Below, piece after piece: positions 33,826 to 44,539 of a DNA stretch of 64,000 bases. Within the stretch, counting starts at the first letter, position 1. Every line of letters begins with the position of its first letter. The DNA is taken from positions 248,001-312,000 of the forward strand of contig JANFAH010000055.1 in NCBI GenBank assembly GCA_024663395.1, read 5' to 3'. The notes below the pieces were generated by a model. It searched no databases, was not told where the DNA came from, and was given only the letters and a program-made list of their open reading frames with translations. The position numbers and the translations under genes were made by a program. This stretch comes from Pisolithus tinctorius (lineage: Eukaryota; Basidiomycota; Agaricomycetes; Boletales; Pisolithaceae).

Positions 33826-34820
33826 ATGGCATCCCTTGTTGCTAACGTCCTGGAACTTGTGCAGGCTATTTTGGCATATAGCGACATGCGCGTCATTGTT
33901 ACGTTTGCAGCCACTAGTAGATGGCACGTGAATGCGGTTCGAGGTTATCTGCGCTATCGCATGCACAAGATAGCCACTCCATTCTTCAAAGACCCCGATA
34001 TGCTGCCACACATTCTGCGTATGTGTGACGCAGTCATCTCTGGATCCACCACACTTCATTACCTCCTGCCTGAGAACACAACGGAATGGACACCCACCGA
34101 CCTTGATATTTATGTCCCAGAACGTTGTTACCCCCATCTCAGAATCCTGTTGAAGCATCAATGCTACGAGATATTAAGGACGCACAAGACTACTCCCATC
34201 TACTCCCAATCTGCCATCGCATCTGTGGTCACCTGGGCCAAGGGGAATCGTCATATAGACGTCATAGTTTCCAACACTGAAGTGGCGGTCTCCCCGATAT
34301 TTCAGTTTCACAGTACAGCGGTGATGAACTTCATAAGCGCAGACCATATTTTCTGTGCCTATCCCGCACTAACCTTGCGGGGCCTGTCCATCGTCAATCC
34401 AGGTGTAGTGTATTACGGAAATTTCAAGGTCAGGCATTTAAAAACGCTGGCGAAGTACTCCTTGCGTGGCTTCTGCTATGTTGCATGCAAGCAAGTCCAT
34501 GATGCTAACAACACTTGCAAGTTGAGAGTGCGTTCGCTTACTGATGGAAAAGGGATGTGGGTGCAAAGGCAGGGAGCGCCTCACGTTATGCAGTCGCCGC
34601 AAGACCTCTTCTGGCAGCTGGGGGTCTATGATGTGCACTGGTTGTTGGGGGGGCAGGTATGCGAGTCGGACCGCGGCTACGTAAGTCCATGGATGGGGGT
34701 GGTAGAAGATGCATCGTAAGCAAACTGTTGTCGTTGACATTCCAGGATCTAAGGCGCTTGCAGGCAGTATTTAAGTTCTTCAAGGTTTGTGGAGCGCCTC
34801 TGAGGGGGAATACAAGGTGA
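33826..34820 (+). CDS. nucleotidyltransferase-fold-like protein with F-box-like N terminus
   Basis: Two exons (33826-34680 and 34746-34820) join in phase to give 309 residues. A GTAAGT donor and CCAG acceptor flank a 65-nt intron, and exon 2 starts DLRRLQAVFKFFK. The N-terminal 45 residues (VLELVQAILAYSDMR... TSRWHVNAVRGYLRYRM) resemble a degenerate F-box. Residues about 73-97 read GSTTLHYLLPE...TPTDLDIYVP, and residue about 145 is the Asp of RHIDVIVSN. The hGS...DxD...D pattern is that of the DNA polymerase beta-type nucleotidyltransferase fold. I recall similar uncharacterised proteins in basidiomycete genomes. The frame is intact although the adjoining RepHel is broken. Catalysis and substrate are unknown; it may be a non-catalytic descendant. 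Confidence 0.6.
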
Positions 34821-35568
34821 TGTGGGTGAAAGCAAAGCAGTGGCGGGAGAATAGTGGAAAGGTGGCAGTGGCACGCAGCACGCATGGACTGAAATTTTGC
34901 AATGGACCAGGTTGGCCACGATGGACATGTGATTCATGCACAGACATACTATAAACACTCGCTTTAAGGTCATAGTGAGGCAGCACTGTGAATTTCGCAC
35001 CGAGAGAAAAATGTCGTAGTAGGAACTCAAGACGTCCAGCGCCACAGAAAGGAAACCCCCTGTAGGGCACATTATCTATTGGGATGGATGTCATTACTGT
35101 ATAAAACGCAACATCGAACACTACTCTGTGAGAGCAGTTGTTCCTCCAACAGCTGGGAAGCGGTTTTCCAGGCTGAAAAGGGAGATTAGCGAGGTGACAG
35201 CACAGTGAGCTACGAAAGACCTACACCAACAGGACATGCAATATGTCCTGCAAGTCGTGCTCCGCTCGAATGTTCAATGGCATCAAATGAACAGGTCGCA
35301 CTCTGATGAAAATGTAGGATGCATTTTGACGCTCCGTTAGATGACGAGCTAGATCAAAAAATACGACATAGACCCTCCCCCCAACATCCACACAAGTCGT
35401 CATGACATCGACATCAACCGCGAAGAGGGATTGAGTACCGGAGATCGAGATATCCTCAATTCCGGACACCCGAACATTCAAATGGCGGGGGCCTGACGTG
35501 GGGCCAAACAGAAAGCCCCAAACTTGATAATCCAAGGTATTGATATCATCACCAGCGAGTGAGGTCAT
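34780..35568 (-). CDS. small uncharacterised protein B, paralogue of the gene at 33104-33439
   Basis: The first exon (35568 to about 35225) begins MTSLAGDDINTLDYQVWGFL and carries GPTSGPRHLNVRVSG, VGGRVYVVFFDLAR and NASYIFIRVRP. A GTAGGT donor after DILHV and a CTCACAG acceptor at about 35127 lead to a second exon (about 35121-34780) with IPIDNVPYRGFPFCGAGRL and LEFLLRHFSLGAKFTVLPHY. Function unknown. The 3' end overlaps exon 2 of the convergent nucleotidyltransferase-like gene by about 40 bp. Confidence 0.5.
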
Positions 35569-35961
35569 GCTGAAATGTACACAATGTCATTACTCACGAA
35601 CACAGATGAATGAGCAAGGATGGCACAACCTATTGGCAGATGAAAGACTTTGGCAAAGATGGCGAGTGCAACAGTGACACTGTAGTTTGAGGTCGAAGGT
35701 GTAGGGCACATAACATGTGTCGCTTGAGGGGCACCCCTAATGCATCAGCCGATCGAACCCCAGCAGTTAGCCACATACAAATATAAAACATGTGAAACCA
35801 TCAGATACCGAGGGTACGCAGCCACGCTAGACGTATTTCCAGACGCCGTCAGCCCAGGAGGTTTCTAAACTCAGGAGCTATATTGTAGTATGTGTGAGAT
35901 TTGGGGGTAACTCACCTGCAAATAGGCGCGAGCACACACACCATCCCATACCTGCAGCATC
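35569..35961. promoter_or_regulatory. intergenic spacer between protein B and RepHel
   Basis: About 390 bp between divergently oriented genes, so any promoters for protein B and RepHel should lie here. No clear motif was seen. Confidence 0.3.
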
Positions 35962-38900
35962 ATGGATGCAGAAACAGATGTACGATCGCAACTCATGTCG
36001 CTAACCATGAAGGACATAGTGGCTGCAATGCAGGGAGTATTGCCGTTGGCGAGGAACGAGCGACAAAAAAAGGAACTTCTGATCGCACGGGTGCTCCAGG
36101 ATGCCCCTGCAGCATCGATAGCGTCGTTGTGCACACTAGCCCGTCGATGGTCGGAAGCCAAGGAGGAGAATGACCGGGGGATGGGAGCTCGGAAATGAAA
36201 GAGGGCTGAAAAAGCATCGACATCTTCGAAAAGTGCACATTTAGAAGAAGAGGCTGTCACACCAGGTGTAGGCACTGACCAATATGATGCCACCCGATAC
36301 CTCGAGCTGCCTACGCAGGACGAGGTCAAGCAGTGCTACGCAAATTTCTATCAAGCAACATCCAATCTGGCATTGGCTACTGGCACCTGTGCCATCTGTG
36401 CACGGGAACGGAGCATCGAGCTTGAAGGGCTAAAGGTCATCAAGCTCGCAGATCTACCCAACATGCAATGCCTTAAACCCCACCAATCGCACAAGGAACA
36501 TTTTCTGATTGAAGGTATGCTCTTGGAGGCACGCGGTGTTCACAGAGACCTACAGCCACCTGCTGTGAGCGTATGCCGGCAATGTTCTGAAGACTTACAA
36601 CGACCTGGTGACAAGCCACCCCGCTTCTCGCTCGCAAATCAGTTGTGGATTGGGCCGACCCCCTGGGTTTTGGATGTGCTGACATTCCCAGAGCAACTTC
36701 TTATAGCGCTGTTGTACCCACGGGTGTACGTGTTCAAATTGTTCCCGAAACGCAGTGGAGGTGTTCGAGATTTCTCCGTCTTGCAGAGTGCCATGCGCGG
36801 CAATGTTACAACCTATGAACTTGATATGGATGGTATAGCATCGATGGTCAGTGGCACCCTCATGCCACGGCCATCCATGATATTGGTGTCTTTGATTACA
36901 GTGACCTACATTGGCCCTGGGAAGTTGCCACAAGGTTGGCTCCATAGTACCTTTCGCATGTGTCGCGATGCCGTTAGAGATGCGCTGCTGTGGTTGAAAG
37001 AGAACAATCTGAAGTATTACTGTGATATCGAGGTATCCTCCCAGCGGCTGGACACATTGCCAATAGACGATGTGCCGTTGGAGATAAGTGGTGTCGTACG
37101 ACAGTCAGAAGACATGCATATAGTGGATGAGGAGGGGGAGGGATATGTGCCGATGGATGACGATGAAGGTACGAGTTCTCCTCAATATCCCTGTAATGGG
37201 TCTCAGCAGGTATCGCATAGTGGACACGAATGACATTACAGGACAGTCCATGGATGATGGTGCCACACCGCGTGTGGTTCCTTTGCAAGTCTCAGGGACA
37301 ATTGATACCGATCTCTCCACACTGAGTGCAAAAGAGTTGATGACATGGGGTCTTGTCAATCTATGGGATGAGGGTCAAGAAGGCGGGTATGCAGTTAAGC
37401 ACGGAGGCAAACCTGTCTCAGATTTCGGACGGCCACGGCAGAAACCACATATCCTGCAACCTGCAGATAGCGAGCGAAATTTCTTCGAAAAGGCATATCC
37501 ATGTTTGTATCCCTACGGCGAAGGGGGCATAGAGCGCACGCAACCAGTCCCTATAGATTTTGGAGAGCATGTCAGATGGGCTCTGGAGTACCATGATCGC
37601 CGCTTCCAGAGACATGTGACCTTCGCATTCGTGGCCTTCGCCATAGCACAACGTCGGCAGGCACTAGGATCTGCCAGATTACAGATGCAGCGGAAGGGTT
37701 TTGACAGGGACGCGCATCTTTTATCCACTATCTCGTTGGCTAGTATGCAGCAAGCAGTCAGGGAGGAAGAACAACACCGGCGTATAAGTGATCCTGCAAT
37801 CCAATTACTGCGGCAGCATCTTTATGCCACTGCCAGTCGGGTACAGGGATCCGATCATAGTCGCTACCAACTACGAAGTCAGATATGGGCGACATCCATC
37901 ATGTTCAACCCACCTAGTTTATGGATAACGATCAATCCATGTGATCTTCACGATCCCGTTGCACAGGTCTTCGCCGGGGAACATATCAATATGGATAACT
38001 TTCTCGCCAGTACCGGCCCATCGAAAGAGAAACATGCTGCGAACATTGCAGGCGACCCATACGTGGCAGCCAAATTTTTTCACTTCATGATCAAGACTAT
38101 CATACAAACCCTCTTTGGTGTTACCGCGACTCCATATAGCGTGCACTCACAAAAGGGAATCTTCGGCCTTGTGAGGGCTTACTTTGGAGTCATTGAGTCG
38201 CAAGGATGGGGGTCCCTTCATCTTCACATGTTACTGTGGTTGAAACACTCACCTCCTACAGATGACATAGAGCGGCTCCTGCTTGAAGAGAGCTTTCGTG
38301 AGCGTGTGCACTCATTCATCAGAGCAAACATGCGAGCACACCTTCCAGGTTTGGAGTCAGCCCAGTCGATCAAGACAATACCGAACGATGTTGATGTAGC
38401 GTACTGTCGTCCACCAAAACCACAGGCAGAGCACTATGATGAAGAGGTTGCACGGCTGGAACTACGTGTCGCTAGAGCAAAACAGCTACACACCTGCCAA
38501 ATCCGTCGGTGTCTGATTCCTACCAAGAAGGGGGGCTTGGTGTGCAAGCGACGGGCTCCATTCCCTATAGCAGACGATGACTTTATCTTGGAGAGCGGCG
38601 ATTGGGGTATGAAACGATTACACCCCTTCCTCAATGGATGGGTTCCTGCGTTAGCGATCAATGCTCGATGTAACAACGATGTGAAACTGCTTACGAATTC
38701 GAGAGCAACGACGAATCTATCCTTTTACATAACCACGTATCAAACAAAGAAACAGGGCAAGCATTACAATCTTTCGGCCGTGCTAACGAAGGGTCTCGCC
38801 TACCACAACGCGCGTACACCTTATTTGGAAGACCTCCGCAATCAACAACGGCTGCTCCTCTTCCGCTTGGTACACACAATCAACCGTGAACAAGAACTAG

Positions 38901-39088
38901 CCGCACCGATGGTGATGTTGTACTTGATGGGATGGGGCGACACCTACCAGTCACACCACTATATGCCTATATACTGGTCAAGCTTCATGAGGAAATTATC
39001 AGCGACACATCCCACCTTGTCGACACGGGCCATGGATGAAAAGGCAAGGTGGGTCTGTTCCGCATTCATAGACAGATGTGTGCATTAA
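35962..39088 (+). pseudogene. Helitron RepHel protein, N-terminal DUF6570-like and HUH Rep part
   Basis: The start at 35962 opens MDAETDVRSQLMSLTMKDIV. Exon 1 (35962-37168) contains a Cys-rich segment TCAICARERSIELEGL and a DUF6570-like region (PRFSLANQLWIGPTPWVL). A 73-nt intron (37169-37241) keeps phase. Exon 2 has YPYGEGGIERTQPV, the HUH metal motif WGSLHLHMLLW (His codons at 38219 and 38225) and the two catalytic Tyr in FYITTYQTKKQ (38726 and 38738, Y-x3-Y). These residues define the rolling-circle replication initiator of Helitrons. Defects are an in-frame TGA at 36196-36198 (GARK*KRAEK) and a TAA at 39086-39088, after which the same frame continues into the helicase part. Confidence 0.85.
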
Positions 39089-39115
39089 CTCCAGAGGCGT
39101 TGGTGTCTCAGCGAG

Positions 39116-41464
39116 ATGCATGCAAATGCCCAGGCAGCTGCCACGATACTGCAGCAAACCCAAGAGATGTTCGAGGTAGGACCTTCCATCGCCCTTGATT
39201 GCAGGACTGGTGTTGAATGTGATGTCGATCAGGAGGATGCTCAAGATGTCGTCACGCTCGACACCGATTCCCAAGGCTTCCTGTATCCGAAATGTCAGGT
39301 TACAGATTACATCTACCGCGGCCACAATCTCGAGCAGATGAATGTGCTGCAGTTCTTTACGGACACGTACAAGTGCAAAAGGGGATTGCACAGGAGCGCC
39401 GATACCCCCTCAAGCACTGAAGCTGCAGTGCCTGGGGCTGTCCGACAACATGGCCGTCCGCGGCATGCTCGTATACAATACCAACTGATGCACCCGAGAT
39501 TCGAACAGAAGGAATGCGTTGTTCGTCCAGAGGGACATCACACTCTGCCAAACTTCATTGGGTGCTACTTCCCAACACAGGACGATCCTGATTGTCACGC
39601 ATTTTACTGTGCCTCGATGCTTATGCTACTAAAACCATGGTGGGACCTCGGCACTGACCTCAAGGAATCTCACGAGACATGGGAACATGCCTTGAGCACG
39701 TTCCTGGCATCGGCGCCCACCCGAATACACCACATCATCTCTGGGGTGCAATATTTTCACCGCTGTGAGAAATCGGCACAGGAGCAGCAGGTGGTGTATG
39801 CGCAAGACCCAGCCCATGATCTCACGGATAATTTAAATTGCGAGGAGCCTTTGGAGGAGGATGGGGCATTCACACACGGTGTGGGTGAACAGCAACTCAC
39901 CAAACAAGGATTAGCTGCTATTATCGCAGGACAAATGCCGTGGCAGGAAGAACTACATGGACGTCTGGCTGTACAAGCTGCGAAGATTGCGAAAGTCTTT
40001 CCTGACGATGTCATGCCGACATGGATGGATCGAGAGTGTATTCACAACGTCGGCGGTATGGAAGCGTCGATGTCTGGCATATCTCACGCAGACGAAGATG
40101 ACTTGCAGAATTTGTTGACCTGGAATGATCTCATGGCACGGGATATTCAGTCACAAAATGTGATGATAGATACTGCCTCTTCTTTGCCTTCCCCATCTGA
40201 TGTTCCTCCCAGTGTCGTCCCACTGGATCCCCACGACTTACCAGAGAACTTGTCACCCACAGACAGCACAGAAGTGGCAGAGACCGCGTTAGCCGCCTTG
40301 GACCCATTGATGCTCAGACCAGACCAACGTCGTGCGTACGATATAGTCACCTGGCACGTTGACCAGTGGTTGTGTGGACGCGATCCACCCCCGCTGCGCA
40401 TGCTCATTCATGGGGAGGGTGGCACAGGGAAGTCGAAAGTAATTCAATCTATCACACAGTACTTCACGCATGACAGATCCTGTCTGGCATGACTTTCTAC
40501 AACACCTGCGCTATGGGCGAGTTCAGGTGCATCACATGGAAATGTTGCAATCTCTCGTACTCACCAATCCTGCCTGTATGCTGACTGATTTCTCAACAAC
40601 TCCATGGTGCGATGCATCTCTCATTACGCCCCATCACGCCGTTTGACAACTTTGGAATGAGATTGCGGTACTCAATCACGCCCGCGAAAAAGACAGCTAC
40701 GTATTCAGGACTATGGCCACAAAGATACCATCAAAGGCCAACCTCTGACGCTGCTTGAACGATATGCTCTTGCCACCCGACGAAGTGGCAATGGCGATCA
40801 GAGCTGGCGACGGAAAAGTGATCTACCTGACAAGGTGGATATCTCAGTCGGTATGAAGGTAATGGTCACACAAAATGTACAGACAGACCTTGACACCACC
40901 AATGGCGCACGCGGTACCATAGTCCATATTATCCTCCATCCTGATGAACCGATCCTTCACAGCAATGGACCTGTCGTAGAACTGACACATCCCCCTTTAT
41001 ACATTCTGGTCAAACTGGACCGTACTCGCACATCGAAACTGCCTGGACTGGATCATGCAGTGATACCCATCGAGCCACTAGAAAAAAACATTCGAATCAA
41101 ATGTAATGGACCTGAGGGCCACACGGTCACGCATGTCGTCAAACGTCGTCAGTATCCGATGACCGCTGCATATGCATTTACAGATTATCGTGCGCAAGGG
41201 CAGACCATCGCATGTGTACTTGTTGATATCACTACACCCCCCACTGGTGGTCTCAATTTGTTCAATCTTTACGTCGCACTGTCTAGAAGCTCCGGTCGGG
41301 ATACTATCCAATTGTTACGTGATTTCGATGACAAAGTATTCCAGGCCACTCATTCTCCCGAACTCTTGGCAGAAGATGATCAGCTAGATGGACTAGATTT
41401 ACGCACAAGGCGGTGGTGGCAGGAGATCTCAGCGACACGCGCTGTTTATGACACCATGTGCTAG
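39116..41464 (+). pseudogene. Helitron RepHel protein, PIF1-type helicase part with internal deletion
   Basis: The frame is shared with the Rep part. The Walker A motif GEGGTGKSKVIQSI is at about 40411-40452. Immediately after SITQYFT the sequence jumps to MTDPVWHDFLQHLRYGRVQV in another frame. In intact Helitron helicases roughly 150-200 residues, including the Walker B (DE) and following motifs, lie between these points, so they have been deleted. A TGA at 40644-40646 (HAV*QLWNE) and a further frameshift precede the C-terminal part at 40835-41464 (AYAFTDYRAQGQTIACVLVD, LFNLYVALSRSSGRDTI). The helicase cannot be active, so this copy is non-autonomous. Confidence 0.85.
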
Positions 41465-41746
41465 GTTTACCACGAACCCCTCTATGGACTTTGCCTGGGT
41501 CTAGTTCTGTGGACTTTTCTATCCAGCTTTCGCATTTGTACCTCGGACGACTAAGATATAACACCACAATAACATTTCCTATCAAATACTATACAATAAA
41601 CTTTGCTGTTGAGCTCTCGCAGTTGTACGTTGGACGGACACTGCGTCAGACGCTTATGAAATTTTGTCGGTATTGGACCCGAGGCAGTGATGCAGTTGTG
41701 CGTTGGACCCTCAATCTTCACACGGCTGTCCGAAATTGGAAAAAAT

Positions 41747-41809
41747 TTCCATGGTGAGTTGGCTCCCACGCATTTATGACCCCGGTAGAAACCTTGCAAG
41801 CAAGGTAAT
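41747..41809 (+). other. Helitron 3' terminus with hairpin
   Basis: Partner of 12414-12476. The perfect 7-bp stem with 2-nt loop lies at 41791-41806, and the shared sequence ends in TAAT at 41809, after which the two loci differ. Confidence 0.7.
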
Positions 41810-42989
41810 TCTTCTCTTCTCTTTGTTTGTTCACCTAGCTACGAAGGCCTCTGATCTTGGGAGGTTCTGGAGCCATTCCGAGTATGCGAAGGAGTCTTCG
41901 GATAGACCTGGGTAATTTTCTAAACATAATTCCGTTGCAGAGAGCCACCTTTATATACGTTGAAATTGTGGCAAGTTGACTGTACCATCCGCTGGATTTC
42001 CTTCACGAGGTTGCCCTAAGCACAAAGCTCTGCATGTTGTCTGCGTGTGCACAGCTCCTGATTACATAATGCAATTCAGTGCGAAGAGGTAAGATGGACA
42101 CCGATCAATACTAATAATAGTGCAGCCAAATATTGGACATGCAGTCATGCGGTAGTGTAGATGTCTGGCATGCGTTGAAGGAAGTAAGTTACATGCTGGT
42201 CTTGCTATTATGTACAGCAACAATAAGGATGGCTGGCTTCATGGTACCATTATGGTAATCTACCTCGTCTACAGATGTCCTTAAACTCACATCCTCCATG
42301 CTGTTGCAATGTGTATGTGTAATATTTCTAAATTACAGCAGACTCTCTCTTGACCCATGCCCATTGGGTCCGTTGAAGGGTCGGTTAAAATCGGAATAAT
42401 GTAGAATGATTAAAAGTGAAGGCGAGCGAGCAGGACTCGTCCCAATGAGGTCCTGTGATGGGGAATGAAGTGTAGTGAAACCGTAAAAAATGAAATGAAA
42501 GAATACTTAGCTTGGAGCTTCCTGCTCACGGTCCTTACTGCTTGCTAGTCCTCCTGGCTTCTTGGGTACTCCCCAAGACCTGTGCTTGACCTTAGAAACT
42601 CGCGTCGTGCGAGACTAATTCTATTTCTGATCCCTGTACATTTTATGTATAGTAAGTCAGACACAGCGTGCGTGCTTAGCCAGCAAGGTGGCTGCTCGTC
42701 AATAAGTCTCGAGCACAAAAACAAAAACAAAACAAAAAGAAAGGAAGATCCCTCTCCCTCCTGGAATAGCGCGCCGCTGTAAGTGAAACGTTGCAAACTC
42801 CAAAGAAAAACTTGAGCCGTTGAGCGCAGCAACTGAGATCGTCCTGCCGTCTCCTCCTGAGAAACTCCTCTCGCCTCTAAACACCGTCGGTTTGCGCCAA
42901 AACGTAGTAGCGTCGTATGTAGATCTCTTGATATGTCCAGACATCGCTGTGTATGTTGTAAGACCCCTAAGACTTGTGGGGCGGTTTCA
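41810..42989. other. no gene seen; possible old LTR or transposon scraps
   Basis: The minus frame at 42545-43021 is open but has no recognised domain. Part of 42550-42990 has an LTR-like look (A-rich stretch, TGTAAG start), but I found no second copy or target duplication. Confidence 0.3.
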
Positions 42990-43791
42990 ACAGACATTGG
43001 GTCCATCTCAACTCTCTTCAAACCAGCTCCTCACTTCCAAAGAAGAACGCCTGACCATCAACTCGAGAACGGATAGTAGGGTGCTTGAGTTCGGGTGGGT
43101 CGAACGAGGTGTTGAATGCGGATAGGATGTATTCAGCATTGGGTGGGGGTGCGACATAGGGACTGAGCGACTGCGCAGAGCTGTATGGCACATGGTGATA
43201 TTCAGTTGTGGTACATACAGGAGGAAGAGCGCGGTGTAGGGATTCATCGAGTGTTGCCGAAGAATTTTCCGGGTTTAGTTTGGGTTCGCTCGGTGTCGTA
43301 GAAGGGTAAGAGGGAGGAGGAACAAGTCCGTCCGCTGTTTGCAGGCAGGCTTGTGCGACGTTCCCAACCTAAGTATAATCAAACAGATTATTGTTGTCAC
43401 TGATCTGGATGCGGGTTTGACTGTGGTGATACGAGGCTCCAGCTGCGATGGTTGCGACGATGATGGTTCGGGTGGCTTCAACGTTGACCTCGCAGTAGAC
43501 GGAGGAGTCCTTTGCGCTGTCCTGTGGTGAGATCGTGTGTGTGACATATGTAGCGCTCGACTCTTTCGATACACCTAACACGTCCCATTCATCTGTGATG
43601 TCCCCCATACAGAACGAGACACCCCGGTGACTCTGTACAATATCAAACTCGGAGATGGCATCTCCTCGTGCCAGGTGTTCGACTATATGGCGACCTACGG
43701 AACTGCTTCCACCGACGACAAGGTCGACGTCTTTTGTAGACGTTTCGTAGCACGAAGCTTCGTCGATACCCTGTAAAACTTCGTATTCCAT
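42990..43791 (-). pseudogene. ERG26: ERG26-like dehydrogenase fragment, copy 2
   Basis: The minus frame starts at 43791 (MEYEVLQGIDEASCYETSTK), then VDLVVGGSSSVGRHIVEHLA, a degenerate Rossmann glycine loop where GGSGFLGRH is usual. CMGDITDEWDVLGVSKES, VYCEVNVEATRTIIVATIAA and SQTRIQISDNNNLFDYT follow. After a TAG the same frame continues with VGNVAQACLQTADGLVPPPS, TTTEYHHVPYSSAQSLSPYV and DGQAFFFGSEEL. The central part carrying the catalytic Tyr-Lys is missing, and the C-terminal membrane region is absent. It resembles copy 1 (20720-21328) closely but keeps many CpG dinucleotides that copy 1 has lost. Confidence 0.75.
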
Positions 43792-44530
43792 AGAATAACA
43801 TAGATGTGAGTAAAACTTCCTAAAAGCAAAACGGAACTTCGAGCTCTCGAGCTCAGGGTCCGTATCGATCGCCTCTCGTTTCCATTGGACGGCCGTTCTT
43901 GCCTCGCGAGGCTTTCATTCTGCGTCAAGCCTAGTGGTCGTTGTTCACATTCTTGTCGTTGTCGTTGTTCGCTGTCGCTGTCGCCCGTAATCGCGGTGGC
44001 TTCTGTACGATACCTTCCTCGCCCCATTCATAGTAGCACCATAGTATCACTTTCCGTAGCTTCGCACTCATGGTCCGTTGTCCCTCCTCGTAGGTTGCCA
44101 CAGTCCTTTGTATCGCAGCCACTTGGATGTCGATCGCACTTCGTCGCGGGTACCAGCTTTCCCTAGAATAGCGTAGATATAAGTAGAACGTCGTATAACA
44201 AACACGAGTCCTGGAGCTTCCGAGCTCAGTGCGTGAGTCCTTTACGCCTTGCCTCCATCGAACGACCGTCCTTGTCTCGCGTGGCCGTTGTCCTGCGTCG
44301 AACCGTGTTGCCGTCGTTCGCGCTAGTCGACACGCGACCAGCTCCTGGCGCGTCAACGGCACAGCCACTGGGAAATATATTCCCTATCGGGCAATCGCGG
44401 CATTTGACAGTTTTGGTGATGCGGCCACAGGCAAAATTTCCACATCTTTGCCTCAGGGTACCTCGAGGGGGTTATCTGGCGTGTCGCTGGACCCCTCTTT
44501 GAGGGGAGTCGGTATCTGACGTGCCGTTGG
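43790..44530. repeat. degenerate tandem duplication of about 373 bp
   Basis: The segment from TAGAATAACATAGATG (43790) through CTCGCGAGGC...CTGCGTC (about 43920) has a diverged second copy from TAGAATAGCGTAGATA (44163) through CTCGCGTGGC...CTGCGTC (about 44300). The spacing is about 373 bp. The duplication fills the space between the ERG26 and PAN1 remnants and may derive from one upstream region copied twice. Confidence 0.55.
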
Positions 44531-44539
44531 ACCGAACCC

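Larger units (their letters stand above)
31501..41809 (+). mobile_element. Helitron with accessory genes (5' end unproven)
   Basis: The 3' boundary at about 41809 is supported by the match to 12414-12476 and by the hairpin ACCTTGC-AA-GCAAGGT at 41791-41806, 3 bases inside the end. The 5' boundary is not proven. I place it just after the truncated tail at 31151-31500 because sequence similarity to Helitron tails ends there. On that reading the element is about 10.3 kb and carries the genes at 31546-35568 as passengers. A shorter element starting just before 35962 is possible. Confidence 0.5.

Noticed and set aside
42545..43021. 158-residue minus-strand gene
   Set aside because: No recognised domain, the composition changes abruptly, and part of it covers an LTR-like A-rich stretch.
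44229..44519. Plus-strand ORFs of about 90 residues upstream of PAN1
   Set aside because: They lie in the 373-bp tandem duplication and are not preserved between its two copies.
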